Below the pieces are notes generated by a model. That model had not been told where the DNA came from, made no database searches, and worked only from the letters and a program-made list of their open reading frames with translations. The position numbers and the translations under genes are program-made. 64,000 bases of DNA. Origin: Fermentibacter sp963718745 [NCBI: Candidatus Fermentibacterota bacterium] (GTDB taxonomy: Bacteria; Fermentibacterota; Fermentibacteria; Fermentibacterales). Location: the NCBI GenBank assembly GCA_963718745.1, contig OY970370.1:1612001-1676000 (forward strand). The letters run 5' to 3'. This document shows, piece after piece, positions 7,719-16,085 of the stretch; positions within the stretch are counted from its first letter, which is position 1, and every line of letters starts with the position of its first letter.

Positions 7719-9359
7719 CTATCTCACCAGCACGATGCTCGCGGATCTCCTAAGGCTGCCGCTGTCGGCCTGAAGGAAGTAGACTCCGGCGGGGAAGCTC
7801 TGTGCATCCCAGCTGAGCTGGCTCAGGCCCGAGGGCAACCCTCCGTCCTGGATCGTGTCCACAATCCTTCCCTGGATATCGAAGACCCGTATCGTGCAGT
7901 TCGTCGCCTCCGGCAGTGAGACGGTCACCGATACATTGGAGGATGCGGGGTTGGGCGAGACCAGCAGGTCGAAGTCGGGAGACCCCGGGTATTCCTCGAT
8001 GCCCGTGTTCGCGTTGTACTTGACGGTAGCAAAGTCCTCCTCGGTACCATTATTGCCATAACTCACGCCCGTGATGTAGATCCCGTCGCCGCCATCGAGG
8101 GCGATCGCACGGGCTTCGTCATCCCTGTAACCCCCGACTCCGCTGTAGATCGCTGCCCACATGAACAGCCCCGAGGAGCTGTACCTCACTGTGAGATAGT
8201 CCTTGTCGTTTAAACCGTTCTGGCAGAATCCGGTCACGAAGACGTCCCCTGAAGCATCTATGGCCAAGGCATTCGCACGGTCGTCCCCACCCGCGTAAGG
8301 CCAGTCGTATTCCTGGATCCATGAAACCGAGCCGGACGAGGTGTATTTGATCGTGAGGAAGTCGTGAGCCTGTCCCCCGGTCAAGTAGATGCTGCCGTCG
8401 GGGCCGACACCGATGTCGGTCGCAACGTCGTTGGTTTCGCCTGGACTGTCATATCTCGCGACCCACTGCAGGGTCCCTGAAGAACTGTACTTGATGGTTG
8501 CTACGTCGCAGTAATCGCTGTCGGGACTGTCTCCGGTGACATAGACGTTGCCATCGCTGTCCAGTGCTATTCCGCGGGGATAGTCCGATTCGTTGCCCGG
8601 GCCGTCGTAGCGGGCCACCCATTGCTGCACGCCCGACGAGTTGTACTTGATGGTGGCGTAGTCCTCGCTTCCCTCGCTTGCTGTGCTCATGCTGAATCCG
8701 GTGACATAGACGTTCCCGGCAGCGTCGATCTCCAGGTCGCAGGCCTGGTCAATGGAGTCCCCGGGGCCGTTGTACAGGGCGACCCATTGCTCGACCCCGG
8801 ATGAGTTGTACTTGATGGTGACATAGTCGTAACTACCGCCGTAGGAAGGCTTGGTGTAACCGGTCACATATACGTTGCCGGCTCCGTCAACTGCGATCGC
8901 GTTGCCTCTGGCGTCATTCGATCCTGAGGCGCCTGTATACCTTTCTCCCCATATGTACCCCCCTGACGGGCTGGATTTGACTGTAGCGATGTTGATACCA
9001 GACCCTTCGCTCCTCCCTGTCATATAGGTATACATGGCAGTATCGATGGCGATGTCTGTTGGGTAGTCGCTGCCAGCACCGCTGTAACTGGCTTCCCAGA
9101 TTTTATCCCCGTCTGTGTTGTACTTTATTGTTTCGTAGTTGTGAGAGTACACCCCGCCAAACCAGATGGATCCGCACACGAATGCATTCCCTTGATCATC
9201 GACGACGAGGGCTACCGCCAGGTCCATTCCATGTCCGTAACCATCGTACCTGGCAGCCCATTCCTGTATCGGGAAGTCGGACTGCGCGGAGGATTCCTCC
9301 GGCAGGATGAAGGACAGCACAACGAAAGCTGACGGGATGAGCAAACTTGAAATGCGCAA
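7719..9359 (-). CDS. SBBP-repeat exported protein with C-terminal sorting tail
   Basis: This protein of about 546 residues has a signal peptide (LLIPSAFVVLSFILPEESSAQS) and eight or so SBBP-type beta-propeller repeats, each built like GNVYVTGYxxxxxxDYVTIKYNSSGVxQWVARY. It ends in a Por/type IX-like tail: SPNPASSNVSVTVSLP, FDIQGRIV, PAGVYFLQ and a basic last strand. It is expected outside the cell. The start is uncertain: TTG 9359 has GGGGGT six bases upstream and opens the signal peptide directly; ATG 9422 would add 21 residues and has no binding site. It converges with the lipoprotein gene at 6667. Confidence 0.82.
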   Translation of the reverse strand: MRISSLLIPSAFVVLSFILPEESSAQSDFPIQEWAARYDGYGHGMDLAVALVVDDQGNAFVCGSIWFGGVYSHNYETIKYNTDGDKIWEASYSGAGSDYPTDIAIDTAMYTYMTGRSEGSGINIATVKSSPSGGYIWGERYTGASGSNDARGNAIAVDGAGNVYVTGYTKPSYGGSYDYVTIKYNSSGVEQWVALYNGPGDSIDQACDLEIDAAGNVYVTGFSMSTASEGSEDYATIKYNSSGVQQWVARYDGPGNESDYPRGIALDSDGNVYVTGDSPDSDYCDVATIKYSSSGTLQWVARYDSPGETNDVATDIGVGPDGSIYLTGGQAHDFLTIKYTSSGSVSWIQEYDWPYAGGDDRANALAIDASGDVFVTGFCQNGLNDKDYLTVRYSSSGLFMWAAIYSGVGGYRDDEARAIALDGGDGIYITGVSYGNNGTEEDFATVKYNANTGIEEYPGSPDFDLLVSPNPASSNVSVTVSLPEATNCTIRVFDIQGRIVDTIQDGGLPSGLSQLSWDAQSFPAGVYFLQADSGSLRRSASIVLVR

Positions 9360-9743
9360 GATCGACCCCCATTCATGGACACTGATTGACCCCGAAAATG
9401 AGTATCGACCACATACAAACATGTGTCAACAGAGGTCAACTCTGGAGTACAGGAAGAGTTTACGTCATAAATGCATGCCTTAAAGCATTATCCGAGGGGC
9501 ATCAAGGCCCGTTCAAGATTGAATAGTATCGATTGCATACAGATTGTGGATCATGGAGCGCTTCCCGGGCTGGCCGCAGATGTACGAAGTGGCAGGCATC
9601 TGTCGGCCTGGGTGGAATGCTACGGCCAGGCTGGCGGCTCAGGACCGAACCCGACATCGCCTTGGTCTGCAGGCTTGCCCTGACGCGACCCGGATCAGCC
9701 GGATTGCTCTTGAGGCAAGCCTGCGGTACGCCGGTCAACCGAG
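9360..9743. other. Intergenic region without recognisable gene
   Basis: Open frames here are short and show no known motif. The stretch separates the SBBP-repeat gene from a gene remnant and repeat C, and may hold the promoter of the minus-strand SBBP gene. Confidence 0.4.
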
Positions 9744-9795
9744 CAGGACGGCACGCATGTCGACGTATTCTCCTGCGAGACCGGAGACCTCATGG
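9744..9795 (+). pseudogene. Fragment of a propeller lipoprotein gene
   Basis: These 52 bases match 7459-7510 of the lipoprotein gene at 6667-7638 with five mismatches, and keep the reading QDGT-VDVFSCETGDLM. The match stops 5 bases before repeat C. No other part of the gene is recognisable upstream or downstream. It looks like the relic of a paralogue. Confidence 0.6.
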
Positions 9796-9800
9796 TTATT

Positions 9801-9869
9801 GGGGTCAGACCCCAATCTCAAACATATGCTTGACCTGCAACATAATGACTCTGCAAGTAGTCTGACCCC
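9801..9869. repeat. 69-bp GGGGTCAGAC repeat, copy C
   Basis: Same length and ends as the other copies, and nearly identical to copy B (two differences, TG versus CA, near the right end). It abuts the gene fragment at 9744-9795 and is followed by a terminator-like hairpin. Confidence 0.8.
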
Positions 9870-9874
9870 ATCAG

Positions 9875-9902
9875 AAGGCCCCGGTGGAAGCCCGGGGCCT
9901 TT
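9875..9902. terminator. Terminator-like hairpin
   Basis: A perfect 10-bp stem, AAGGCCCCGG (9875-9884) with CCGGGGCCTT (9892-9901), closes a 7-base loop. It lies just past the stop of the minus-strand XRE regulator and may end that transcript. The T-run is short on both strands. Confidence 0.5.
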
Positions 9903-9934
9903 GATCGAGCATTACGAAACTGCGATGCAGAGCG

Positions 9935-10147
9935 CTACGCCTCATCGCTCCTGTGCTCGAGGAGATCGCCGGGGCAGCACTCCAGGATCCGGCACAGGGC
10001 ATCCAGCGTGGAGAACCGTATCGCCCTTGCCTTACCTGTCTTGAGGATGGACAGGTTCTGCACCGAGATGCCCATCGCCTCCGACAGCTCGTTGAGCTTC
10101 ATCTTACGTTTCGCCAGCATGACATCGAGATTCACGACGATCGACAT
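9935..10147 (-). CDS. XRE-family transcriptional regulator (YozG-like)
   Basis: This 70-residue single-domain Cro/CI helix-turn-helix protein reads VNLDVMLAKRKMKLNELSEAMGISVQNLSILKTGKARAIRFSTLDALCRIL-CCPGDLLE, typical of the small regulators encoded beside DUF2975 membrane proteins. It follows that gene with a 10-base gap, so the two are one operon. It probably represses or tunes its own operon; no effector is visible. Confidence 0.9.
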   Translation of the reverse strand: MSIVVNLDVMLAKRKMKLNELSEAMGISVQNLSILKTGKARAIRFSTLDALCRILECCPGDLLEHRSDEA

Positions 10148-10157
10148 GTCCCCACCC

Positions 10158-10703
10158 CTAAATCGTCAGCTCGAGTTCGCTCTTCATCCGGCACCGCTCC
10201 CTGATGAGCTGGCCGTACTGGTGGGCCAGGTAGGCGAGTATGAGCGCGGCAAGGCCGAATGCCTGGGGGAGCAGCATGCTCGCGACCTGGATCAGCCCGA
10301 GCTGTACGCTCGAAAGCGTGAACGGGAAGAAAACGTCCATCAGGAAGATTGCCGGCAGCAGCAGGACGTCCAGGATGCAGCTCGTGACCAGCAGTCGTGC
10401 AAGCCTGCCCAGGATCGCGGTCAGCACCACCGGCTCTGCGGCGTCCTCTTCGGAGCCCAGGGCATCTACGGCTCCGGCACCGTTCCGGTAGATCCTCACC
10501 CACAGGGCGGATCTGCCCAGAGCAGCCGCTAACGCGAAGGCTCCCAAGAGGGTGATCCCAGTTGGAATCCCGCTCATCCCGGGCCAGACAGTAACGACGT
10601 ACATCAGTACTCCGAGCGCCTGGAACAGCAGCAGCGCCAGGGCGAGCCAGGAAAGGAGGCGCAGCCCCTTCCCGAGTTTGTTCAAGAGAAGATCCCTGTT
10701 CAT
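10158..10703 (-). CDS. DUF2975-type membrane protein
   Basis: This 181-residue protein has about four membrane helices (around 15-37, 48-65, 95-122 and 132-158) and an acidic loop in the middle. Arrangement, size and the immediately following YozG-like XRE gene match the DUF2975 family, whose biochemical role is not established. ATG 10703 is preceded by AGAAGG about 11 bases upstream. A good promoter lies at 10753-10781. Confidence 0.8.
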   Translation of the reverse strand: MNRDLLLNKLGKGLRLLSWLALALLLFQALGVLMYVVTVWPGMSGIPTGITLLGAFALAAALGRSALWVRIYRNGAGAVDALGSEEDAAEPVVLTAILGRLARLLVTSCILDVLLLPAIFLMDVFFPFTLSSVQLGLIQVASMLLPQAFGLAALILAYLAHQYGQLIRERCRMKSELELTI

Positions 10704-10752
10704 GACATCGTACCTTCTTCCTGGAAGTGATCAGCGTCATCCAACAGGTGGC

Positions 10753-10781
10753 AATATCGGACGACAAAGCATGATTGTCAA
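10753..10781 (-). promoter_or_regulatory. Sigma-70-type promoter of the DUF2975/XRE operon
   Basis: TTGACA (10776-10781) and GATATT (10753-10758) are separated by 17 bp, placing the transcript start near 10746 and giving a leader of about 43 bases. Directly upstream the DNA is AT-rich with repeated ATTAAC-like units (10782-10812), a possible UP element or operator for the XRE protein. The rest of the 10704-11042 gap shows nothing further. Confidence 0.65.
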
Positions 10782-11042
10782 TAATTCTTTAACGATTAAC
10801 ATTAACTATTGATCGGTAGTCGAGCCCTGGATGATGCATCCCGTGGACTCTATCGGGTTGCGTCAAGCTGTCGTAGGAGCATGTGCATCTGACCGGGGAA
10901 CTCGCTTCATGGACGGTTGCGGTCGGGCCCTCCGGCCTGTTTCATCTATTTGACCGCTGAACCGGACAGGTGACATCATGCCTGCATGGGATCGACCCGG
11001 GTGCTGCCGAGTGGGGTGGCTGCGTTCGAAGGAGGGGCTCGC

Positions 11043-12362
11043 GTGAGAGCAGCTTTGACGATGGCACTTCTATCGGCCTTTGCCGGGCTGGCCAGCGGTG
11101 GACCGGTCGATGGCTCCCGCATCATGGGCGGAGGAGCGGTCGAGTTCGAGGGGGCGGCGGAGATCGACCTCGAATCCGAGGCTCTTTCTTTCGTGATCGT
11201 CGGAGACACCGTGACAGTCGAAGCGACCTTCGTGCTCGTGAACAGCGGGCCGGAACGGCTCGTCGGCTTCTCGTTCCCGGTCGACTACGTCTCCGACTGC
11301 TGGCAGGTCCTCGTGACACAGGTGGGCGAGTCCGTCATCCCGCCCGAGGTCCTGGACTTCTCCATCGCCCTCGACGGCGAAGCGCTAGCGGTGGATGCGC
11401 ACCTCGAAGACACCGGCAGGATAGTGATCGAGGGGGACTCCTGCACCCTGAGCACATGCTGGTTCACTGCCGCCCTTCCGCTGGGCGGCTGGTCGCGGGA
11501 TACCCTGGTGGTCGACTTTGGATTCGAGCCCTTCTTCATCGATTACGAGGAGCCGTATGAACTCCTCTACTTCTACGGCCCCAGGAGCTTCGACTACAGG
11601 CTCGATCCCGCCGGGCTCGGGGGAGACGGATTCGTCGATTCCCTGACATGGATGATCGACATCTCCGCGGTTATCGGGTCCTGCGACGACTTCTCTCTTC
11701 CTCCGGGTGGATCATGGTCCGGAGACGGGATCTACAGCTCTGCCGGATCCGGGATATGTCTAGCGGATGCCGAGCCAATCGCTGTCTCCTACGAGGTCGC
11801 GAACAGGCACACAGCGCGCTTCATCCGCGAGAACAGGATCGATCCCGGGAGCTTCACCTCGGTGCGGGTGTCCTCCGTGAAACCTCCGGATGAAGAAGGA
11901 AGCTACGGACCGGAGAACCTTTTCGACCTCGATCTGGGAACCTCCTGGAACCCGGGAACCCTGCTCGGCCTCGACTCGTGGATAGAGATCGGTTTCGACA
12001 CCTGCGCGATAGGCGGGATCCTCCTCGCCAGCGGTGACTGGATCGATCCGGCCTCCTATGAGACCAGCGGCAGGGTGGCGAAGGTCATGCTGATCCTCGA
12101 CGGCACCCGCGAGCACGATTCCATCCCGGGCGACTTCGGCGGCATCTATCAGAAGGACTCCAACATCAGGCTGCTTCCGGAGTGGGTCCGGACCGACGGT
12201 GACGGATTCGCAGCCGGTCTCGTGGAGATCGAGCCACGGTTCTACACGGAGCAGTGGGTGGGGAGCATCCGGATCATCTTCGAGCAGGTCGATGCGGACA
12301 GCCTGTCAGGTGACCTGCTCCTCAACGAGGTGGTGATCCTCCGTCCCCGCGTGTTCGACTGA
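11043..12362 (+). CDS. Exported protein with a discoidin-like C-terminal domain
   Basis: This 439-residue protein starts at GTG 11043, five bases after GGAGGGG, and begins with a signal peptide (VRAALTMALLSAFAGLASG). The N-terminal half is beta-rich with TVTVEATFVLVNSG and looks like an immunoglobulin-like fold. From about residue 280 the segment SSVKPPDEEGSYGPENLFDLDLGTSWNPG...WIEIGFD resembles F5/8-type or NADase-type glycan-binding discoidin domains, where a DGD-x-TSW-like loop binds sugars. It may bind carbohydrate outside the cell. It meets the DUF3795 gene tail to tail with a 4-base gap. Confidence 0.72.
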   Translation: MRAALTMALLSAFAGLASGGPVDGSRIMGGGAVEFEGAAEIDLESEALSFVIVGDTVTVEATFVLVNSGPERLVGFSFPVDYVSDCWQVLVTQVGESVIPPEVLDFSIALDGEALAVDAHLEDTGRIVIEGDSCTLSTCWFTAALPLGGWSRDTLVVDFGFEPFFIDYEEPYELLYFYGPRSFDYRLDPAGLGGDGFVDSLTWMIDISAVIGSCDDFSLPPGGSWSGDGIYSSAGSGICLADAEPIAVSYEVANRHTARFIRENRIDPGSFTSVRVSSVKPPDEEGSYGPENLFDLDLGTSWNPGTLLGLDSWIEIGFDTCAIGGILLASGDWIDPASYETSGRVAKVMLILDGTREHDSIPGDFGGIYQKDSNIRLLPEWVRTDGDGFAAGLVEIEPRFYTEQWVGSIRIIFEQVDADSLSGDLLLNEVVILRPRVFD

Positions 12363-12366
12363 CCCG

Positions 12367-12774
12367 TCAGCCCGGGCGATTCGTCCCGCGCAGCGAGTCG
12401 ATCCTCACCCTGTTCTCGTAGGGCCGGATGAAGTCCTCGCGGTCCTTCTCCGAAACCTGCTTCCCGGCGGTCAGCTCCTCGAATGTGATCAGCCGGTCCC
12501 TGATCCTGTCGCAGGGGTAGTCGCCGCATTCGGAGCAGTTCGCCAGGCCGCGCGAGACGACGCAGGGGCGCACGGGGCAGCCGGAATCGAGAGGCCTGTC
12601 ATCCGGGTTCGCCGTACAGCCGTCGCAGGAGATCTCCTCAGGTGGAATCCTGAAGCCGAAGTAACTGAACCAGCCGTCGGAGAGCTCCTGTCTGCGGTCC
12701 TCCCGCTGGACGTTCTCCCTCAGGGCCAGGCAGAGATCACATCTGAAGCAGCACAGGGAGAGTCTTTCCACCAT
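12367..12774 (-). CDS. DUF3795 cysteine-rich protein
   Basis: This 135-residue protein has a pattern of cysteines typical of DUF3795 (CCFRCDLC near the start, CDGC, GCPVRPCV, NCSECGDYPC), probably holding zinc or an iron-sulfur cluster. The family has no proven function. It lies 23 bases behind the PNPOx-like gene and is probably cotranscribed. The ATG at 12774 is supported by GGGGGT upstream. Confidence 0.82.
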   Translation of the reverse strand: MVERLSLCCFRCDLCLALRENVQREDRRQELSDGWFSYFGFRIPPEEISCDGCTANPDDRPLDSGCPVRPCVVSRGLANCSECGDYPCDRIRDRLITFEELTAGKQVSEKDREDFIRPYENRVRIDSLRGTNRPG

Positions 12775-12797
12775 TGTACCCCCTCGACCCGCTGTTT

Positions 12798-13217
12798 CTA
12801 TCCGTTCTGCTCGACCGAGGCAGCGAAATCCTCTCCGGGCATCATCACCCTGCCGCCCGCAGGCACGAGCCTGAGCAGGCAGAACTTCGGGTCTTCAGGC
12901 GACGACCAGTAGGTGGATGCGTAGCTCGCCTTCCCGTAGAGCCTGCTCCTCTCGGCGGGGCTCGCCTCCTCCTCCGCAGTGCAGTCCAGGGAGATGAACC
13001 CGTTGAACTTGCCGTCCGACAGGCCGCGGTAGACGAGGCAGCGCGGGTTGCCTCGCAGTTGCAGGATCTTGGGCGAGCCTGTCTCCGTGAGCATGAACAG
13101 CTCCCCGTCCACATTCATCAGCGTCATCGGCCTCACGGAAGGCCTGTCTCCGTCCACGGTCGCGAGCATCACGGAAGTACGTTCTTCTAACATGTCGAGC
13201 ACGTCGGCGAGTTTCAT
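12798..13217 (-). CDS. Pyridoxamine 5'-phosphate oxidase-like flavoprotein
   Basis: This 139-residue protein belongs to the PNPOx-like split-barrel group: MKLADVLDMLEERTSVMLATVDGDRPSVRPM, then GELFMLTETGSPKILQLRGNPRCLVY, then YASTYWSSPEDPKFCLLRLVP. Members bind FMN or F420, and many act on unknown substrates; an F420 ligase-like gene at the window end makes F420 use conceivable. The ATG at 13217 has GGAGG nine bases before it. Longer upstream reading has no start signal. Confidence 0.85.
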   Translation of the reverse strand: MKLADVLDMLEERTSVMLATVDGDRPSVRPMTLMNVDGELFMLTETGSPKILQLRGNPRCLVYRGLSDGKFNGFISLDCTAEEEASPAERSRLYGKASYASTYWSSPEDPKFCLLRLVPAGGRVMMPGEDFAASVEQNG

Positions 13218-13969
13218 CGCATCGTATCCTCCACGAGCCTGACAACCTCCGGCCTGACCGGTGTACACGACACCCTCTACAAATCTACCCCCGCACCGCT
13301 CACGGGGCGAGAAACCGACGACAGGCCGAGAAGTGCGGTTCAGCGGCTTTCTGTCGGAGACGTCTACTTTTCGGAAGTATCTCACACAAACGCTACGAAA
13401 GAATCCTACCCAGTCAGGAGTCGATCAGGAGCAGAGCTGCGGCTGCCAGCGGAAGAGAAAGAAACCGGGTTTACTCCACCGCTCAGTTGTTGATGGAAGT
13501 AACTCTATCGCGTTGCCTGCTCCGCAGGGTTCCTCAACGTGGGGTGTCGCACCGATTTCTTTTCCCCTGACATGCCCGGGGGAGTCTCAATCAAATCGAC
13601 AGATCGGCATGACCGGGTAACGATCTGCCCTGAACAAGCCACCACACTCTGAATCGCACAGAACGGGCTACCCGCCAGATGGTTGCCCTGCAGCATTCTG
13701 CAATCCTTCAGCAAATTGCTTTAAGAATGACTTTCACACCACTCGATGTAATTCTCAAATTGATAGAACGCATAATATGAAAGTTTAAGCACAAACTATA
13801 TTTCCATTGTCTGATTCCAACTATCGCGAATAGATTTAATCTAAAGATTTAATTAACAACAAGTTAAGGCCTTGACCGGCCCGGGGAAGGGCTGGTATAC
13901 TCGGGTCAGCACCGGAAAGACCGGGATCAGTAATGCTAAGAATTGCAGTAATGATACATTGAAAGGAGA
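13218..13969. other. 752-bp intergenic region with an AT-rich core
   Basis: No gene is credible here. From about 13700 to 13865 the base composition drops sharply to AT-rich, unlike all surrounding DNA, and includes the near-palindrome AGATTTAATCT. A promoter for the genes at 13970 follows at 13872-13901. The first 480 bases have only short open frames without motifs. Confidence 0.5.
13872..13901 (+). promoter_or_regulatory. Sigma-70-type promoter
   Basis: TTGACC (13872-13877) and TATACT (13896-13901) stand 18 bp apart, directly after an AT-rich stretch that could act as an UP element. The start point would be near 13908, about 60 bases before the gene at 13970. Confidence 0.6.
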
Positions 13970-14296
13970 ATGATGATATCTGGAGCAAGGATCGAAACTT
14001 CCTGCAGCTGGGCTCTAGTCATCGCAAGGGGGGCCAGGGCTCTGATCGGCTATCAGAGGCCCCGCGAGATAACCGTTCTGAGCTGGGACTACCTGCCCGG
14101 AGGGCTGATGTACGAGATCGAAAACGCCTCAGTGCCCGAGTGGGTTCACTCCGATCTCATCACCCCGCTCCTGGGAAAGACTCCGTTGTCGCTCGTGAAT
14201 CTCATGGATGGAAGGGAGGAGCCACTCGGCACCTCCATGCCGTGGTTCTCTGACCGTGTGGCGATGTGCTTCCACCTGCCCGAGGAAGGGGTGTAG
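13970..14296 (+). CDS. Hypothetical protein, first gene of a two-gene module
   Basis: This 108-residue protein is of no family I recognise. Two ATG codons (13970, 13973) follow AAGGAG at a good distance. The sequence has a hydrophobic first third and aromatic, acidic later parts (EITVLSWDYLPGGLMYEIENASVPEWV). Its stop lies 2 bases before the next start, so the pair is cotranscribed from the promoter at 13872. Position and the partner suggest an antitoxin-like role, but the sequence does not prove it. Confidence 0.55.
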   Translation: MMISGARIETSCSWALVIARGARALIGYQRPREITVLSWDYLPGGLMYEIENASVPEWVHSDLITPLLGKTPLSLVNLMDGREEPLGTSMPWFSDRVAMCFHLPEEGV

Positions 14297-14298
14297 CA

Positions 14299-14718
14299 AT
14301 GGCTAATTTCGACACTTCGCGAGTTCTCGAGGGGTACGAGATTACCGAGTCCCCCGGCTTCACGGCCAACATGAAGAAGCTCGAGCACCGCAATCGTGGC
14401 GTTGCTATGGATATCGACAGGTTCCTGTGCAGGGTGATCCGCGAGGGGCTGGTCCAGAAGAGCCTTACCCTCCGGGATCTCCACATCGCCAGGCTGATCC
14501 ACAACCCCTCTTTCCTCGAGGCCAAGAGGGTTCACTGCCCATCGCTCCACAGGGGTGCCCGGGAGGGCCTCCGGCTCGTTTTCAGCATCGATCCCGAGAA
14601 GATGAGGATTTTCCTCGTAGACGTCTTCGCCAAGAACGACTTGGAGATCTGGATGCCATCCGCGCTGAACAGCGGCAACAGGAAGCACACGAGCGTCGCG
14701 AGGAAGCCGTGGCAGTAG
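14299..14718 (+). CDS. Hypothetical protein, possibly RelE-like
   Basis: This 139-residue protein has a helical N-terminus (FTANMKKLEHRNRGVAMDIDRFLCRVI) and a strand-rich part, GAREGLRLVFSIDPEKMRIFLVDVFAKNDLE, that recalls the core strands of RelE/HigB-type toxins (GxRLVYxxxxxxIxLLDVFxK). The match is by eye only. It starts 2 bases after the previous stop with GGAAGGGG upstream. If the resemblance is right, gene order would be an unrecognised partner first, toxin second. Confidence 0.5.
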   Translation: MANFDTSRVLEGYEITESPGFTANMKKLEHRNRGVAMDIDRFLCRVIREGLVQKSLTLRDLHIARLIHNPSFLEAKRVHCPSLHRGAREGLRLVFSIDPEKMRIFLVDVFAKNDLEIWMPSALNSGNRKHTSVARKPWQ

Positions 14719-14998
14719 GCAGGCGATCCATCCCGGCAAGACATGAACGGAAACGGGCGAGAGTGTACTTCAAGACCTTCGGATCAGCCACGCCTACCTG
14801 TTCGTGTCACGGAATGACGGTTCCTGGCACAGGCCGTCACCGTCTGCCTGTGCCCGTCAGGGGTCTGAAATCGAAGATCCATAGAACCGGCTGCACGTCA
14901 GCACGATGAGCAGAGTCGGGCGTCAGGAAGCGTTCATGCTCAGTCAACCGTCTGAATGGTTGTCGGCAAGTGGAACTGAGCCGGCGGAGAGGAGAGAG

Positions 14999-15295
14999 AT
15001 GTTCCTGTTGTACTTCATAGCCGGACACTTCGTGACCGGGCTGGTGCTGGTCCTTCTCGCCTGCCTCCTCACCTGGCAGCGCCTCGAAAGAGCGGATATC
15101 AGGCATGCCCTTACCTACGGATACCTCAACATCCTGCATGCTCCGATCTACATCTACCTCTACTGGACCGGGCAGATCGGGAACGCGTCCGCTAACCAGA
15201 TAGAGGATGGCTCTACGCAACCCCTGCCGAATGACGAGCCCCAGGTCGAAGCCGAGACGGAAACGCCGGACGGATCAGACTCTGCCCTGGCGTGA
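14999..15295 (+). CDS. Small membrane protein
   Basis: This 98-residue protein has two hydrophobic helices (FLLYFIAGHFVTGLVLVLLACLLTW and YLNILHAPIYIYLYW) and an acidic, proline-rich tail (PLPNDEPQVEAETETPDGSD). The ATG at 14999 is chosen because GGAGAGGAGA lies just before it; the open frame begins at 14906. No family is recognised. The 280 bases before it carry no other gene. Confidence 0.5.
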   Translation: MFLLYFIAGHFVTGLVLVLLACLLTWQRLERADIRHALTYGYLNILHAPIYIYLYWTGQIGNASANQIEDGSTQPLPNDEPQVEAETETPDGSDSALA

Positions 15296-15394
15296 GCTCC
15301 TCGGGCGCGAAACGCAATCTCTAGGTCGGTTGCGCCGGTTAAAAGGCTTCAGATACAGCTTTCTCGAAGTATGAACTAATAGATCCCGGAACGC

Positions 15395-15428
15395 TTGTCA
15401 GTAAGAAATAGTGCCATATATTTCTTAC
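15395..15428 (+). promoter_or_regulatory. AbiE promoter with perfect operator palindrome
   Basis: A perfect inverted repeat with 10-bp arms, GTAAGAAATA (15401-15410) and TATTTCTTAC (15419-15428), has an 8-bp spacer. It overlaps a sigma-70-like promoter: TTGTCA (15395-15400), 16 bp, TATATT (15417-15422). A bound repressor would cover the -10 box. AbiEi antitoxins are known to autoregulate through such inverted repeats. Confidence 0.72.
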
Positions 15429-15446
15429 AACAATGCGGGGTATGGA

Positions 15447-16085
15447 ATGACGCAAACAGTAATGAACAAAATAATTGCTAGAGTCTATGGAAATGGTAGG
15501 GGTTGGGTGTTTACCCAGACCGATTTTACCGATCTCGGGAGCCGGCAGTCTATAGATGTTGCGCTTTACAGGCTGCTTCAGGAAGGTAGGATTCGCAGGA
15601 TCGCCAGAGGCGTGTACGATTACCCCAGGTTCAGTGATCTCCTGGAGACGACCCTTTCGCCCGACTACGATCTCGCCGCGAGAGCCATCGCCAGGAGGCA
15701 TGGCTGGCGGATCCAGATCTCCGGGTCGGCCGCACTCAACATCCTCGGACTCTCGACTCAGGTTCCCGGCCGCCTCACCTATCTGTCGGACGGCCCGTCG
15801 TGGGAACTTGTGATCAACGAGAACACGATCGAGTTCAGGCACTCATCTCTCAAGGAGGCCGGCTTCAAGCACAGGGAAAGTGCCTTGATCGTTCAGGCAT
15901 TGAGGGCTCTAGGGCCGGATCATATCACCTCGGAAGTGACAACCCGGATAAGAAAATGGCTAGATCCGGTCCTCTATACGAGGATCCTGAAGGACACGAA
16001 AACCGCCGCCGGATGGATCCACCAGGCGATACGCGAGATCTGCGAAGGAGAGATACATGGACAAAGTAGCCCATCTCCCCGTTAG
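15447..16085 (+). CDS. AbiEi-type antitoxin (DUF6088-like)
   Basis: This 212-residue protein has an N-terminal winged helix (NKIIARVYGNGRGWVFTQTDFTDLGSRQSIDVALYRLLQEGRIRRIARGVYDYP) and the AbiEi core SGSAALNILGLSTQVPGRLTYLSDG. The family binds its own promoter and counters the nucleotidyltransferase toxin. ATG 15447 is preferred over GTG 15411, because the latter lies inside the operator and before the predicted transcript start. The 3' end overlaps the toxin gene by 29 bases, which couples the two. Confidence 0.85.
   Translation: MTQTVMNKIIARVYGNGRGWVFTQTDFTDLGSRQSIDVALYRLLQEGRIRRIARGVYDYPRFSDLLETTLSPDYDLAARAIARRHGWRIQISGSAALNILGLSTQVPGRLTYLSDGPSWELVINENTIEFRHSSLKEAGFKHRESALIVQALRALGPDHITSEVTTRIRKWLDPVLYTRILKDTKTAAGWIHQAIREICEGEIHGQSSPSPR

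Noticed and set aside
10782-10812. Replication origin or DnaA boxes in the AT-rich patch
   Set aside because: Only ATTAAC-type units are seen; no TTATCCACA-like boxes or origin genes are present.
15411-15446. Upstream GTG start of the AbiEi gene
   Set aside because: It lies inside the operator palindrome and before the predicted transcript start; ATG 15447 matches the length of relatives.
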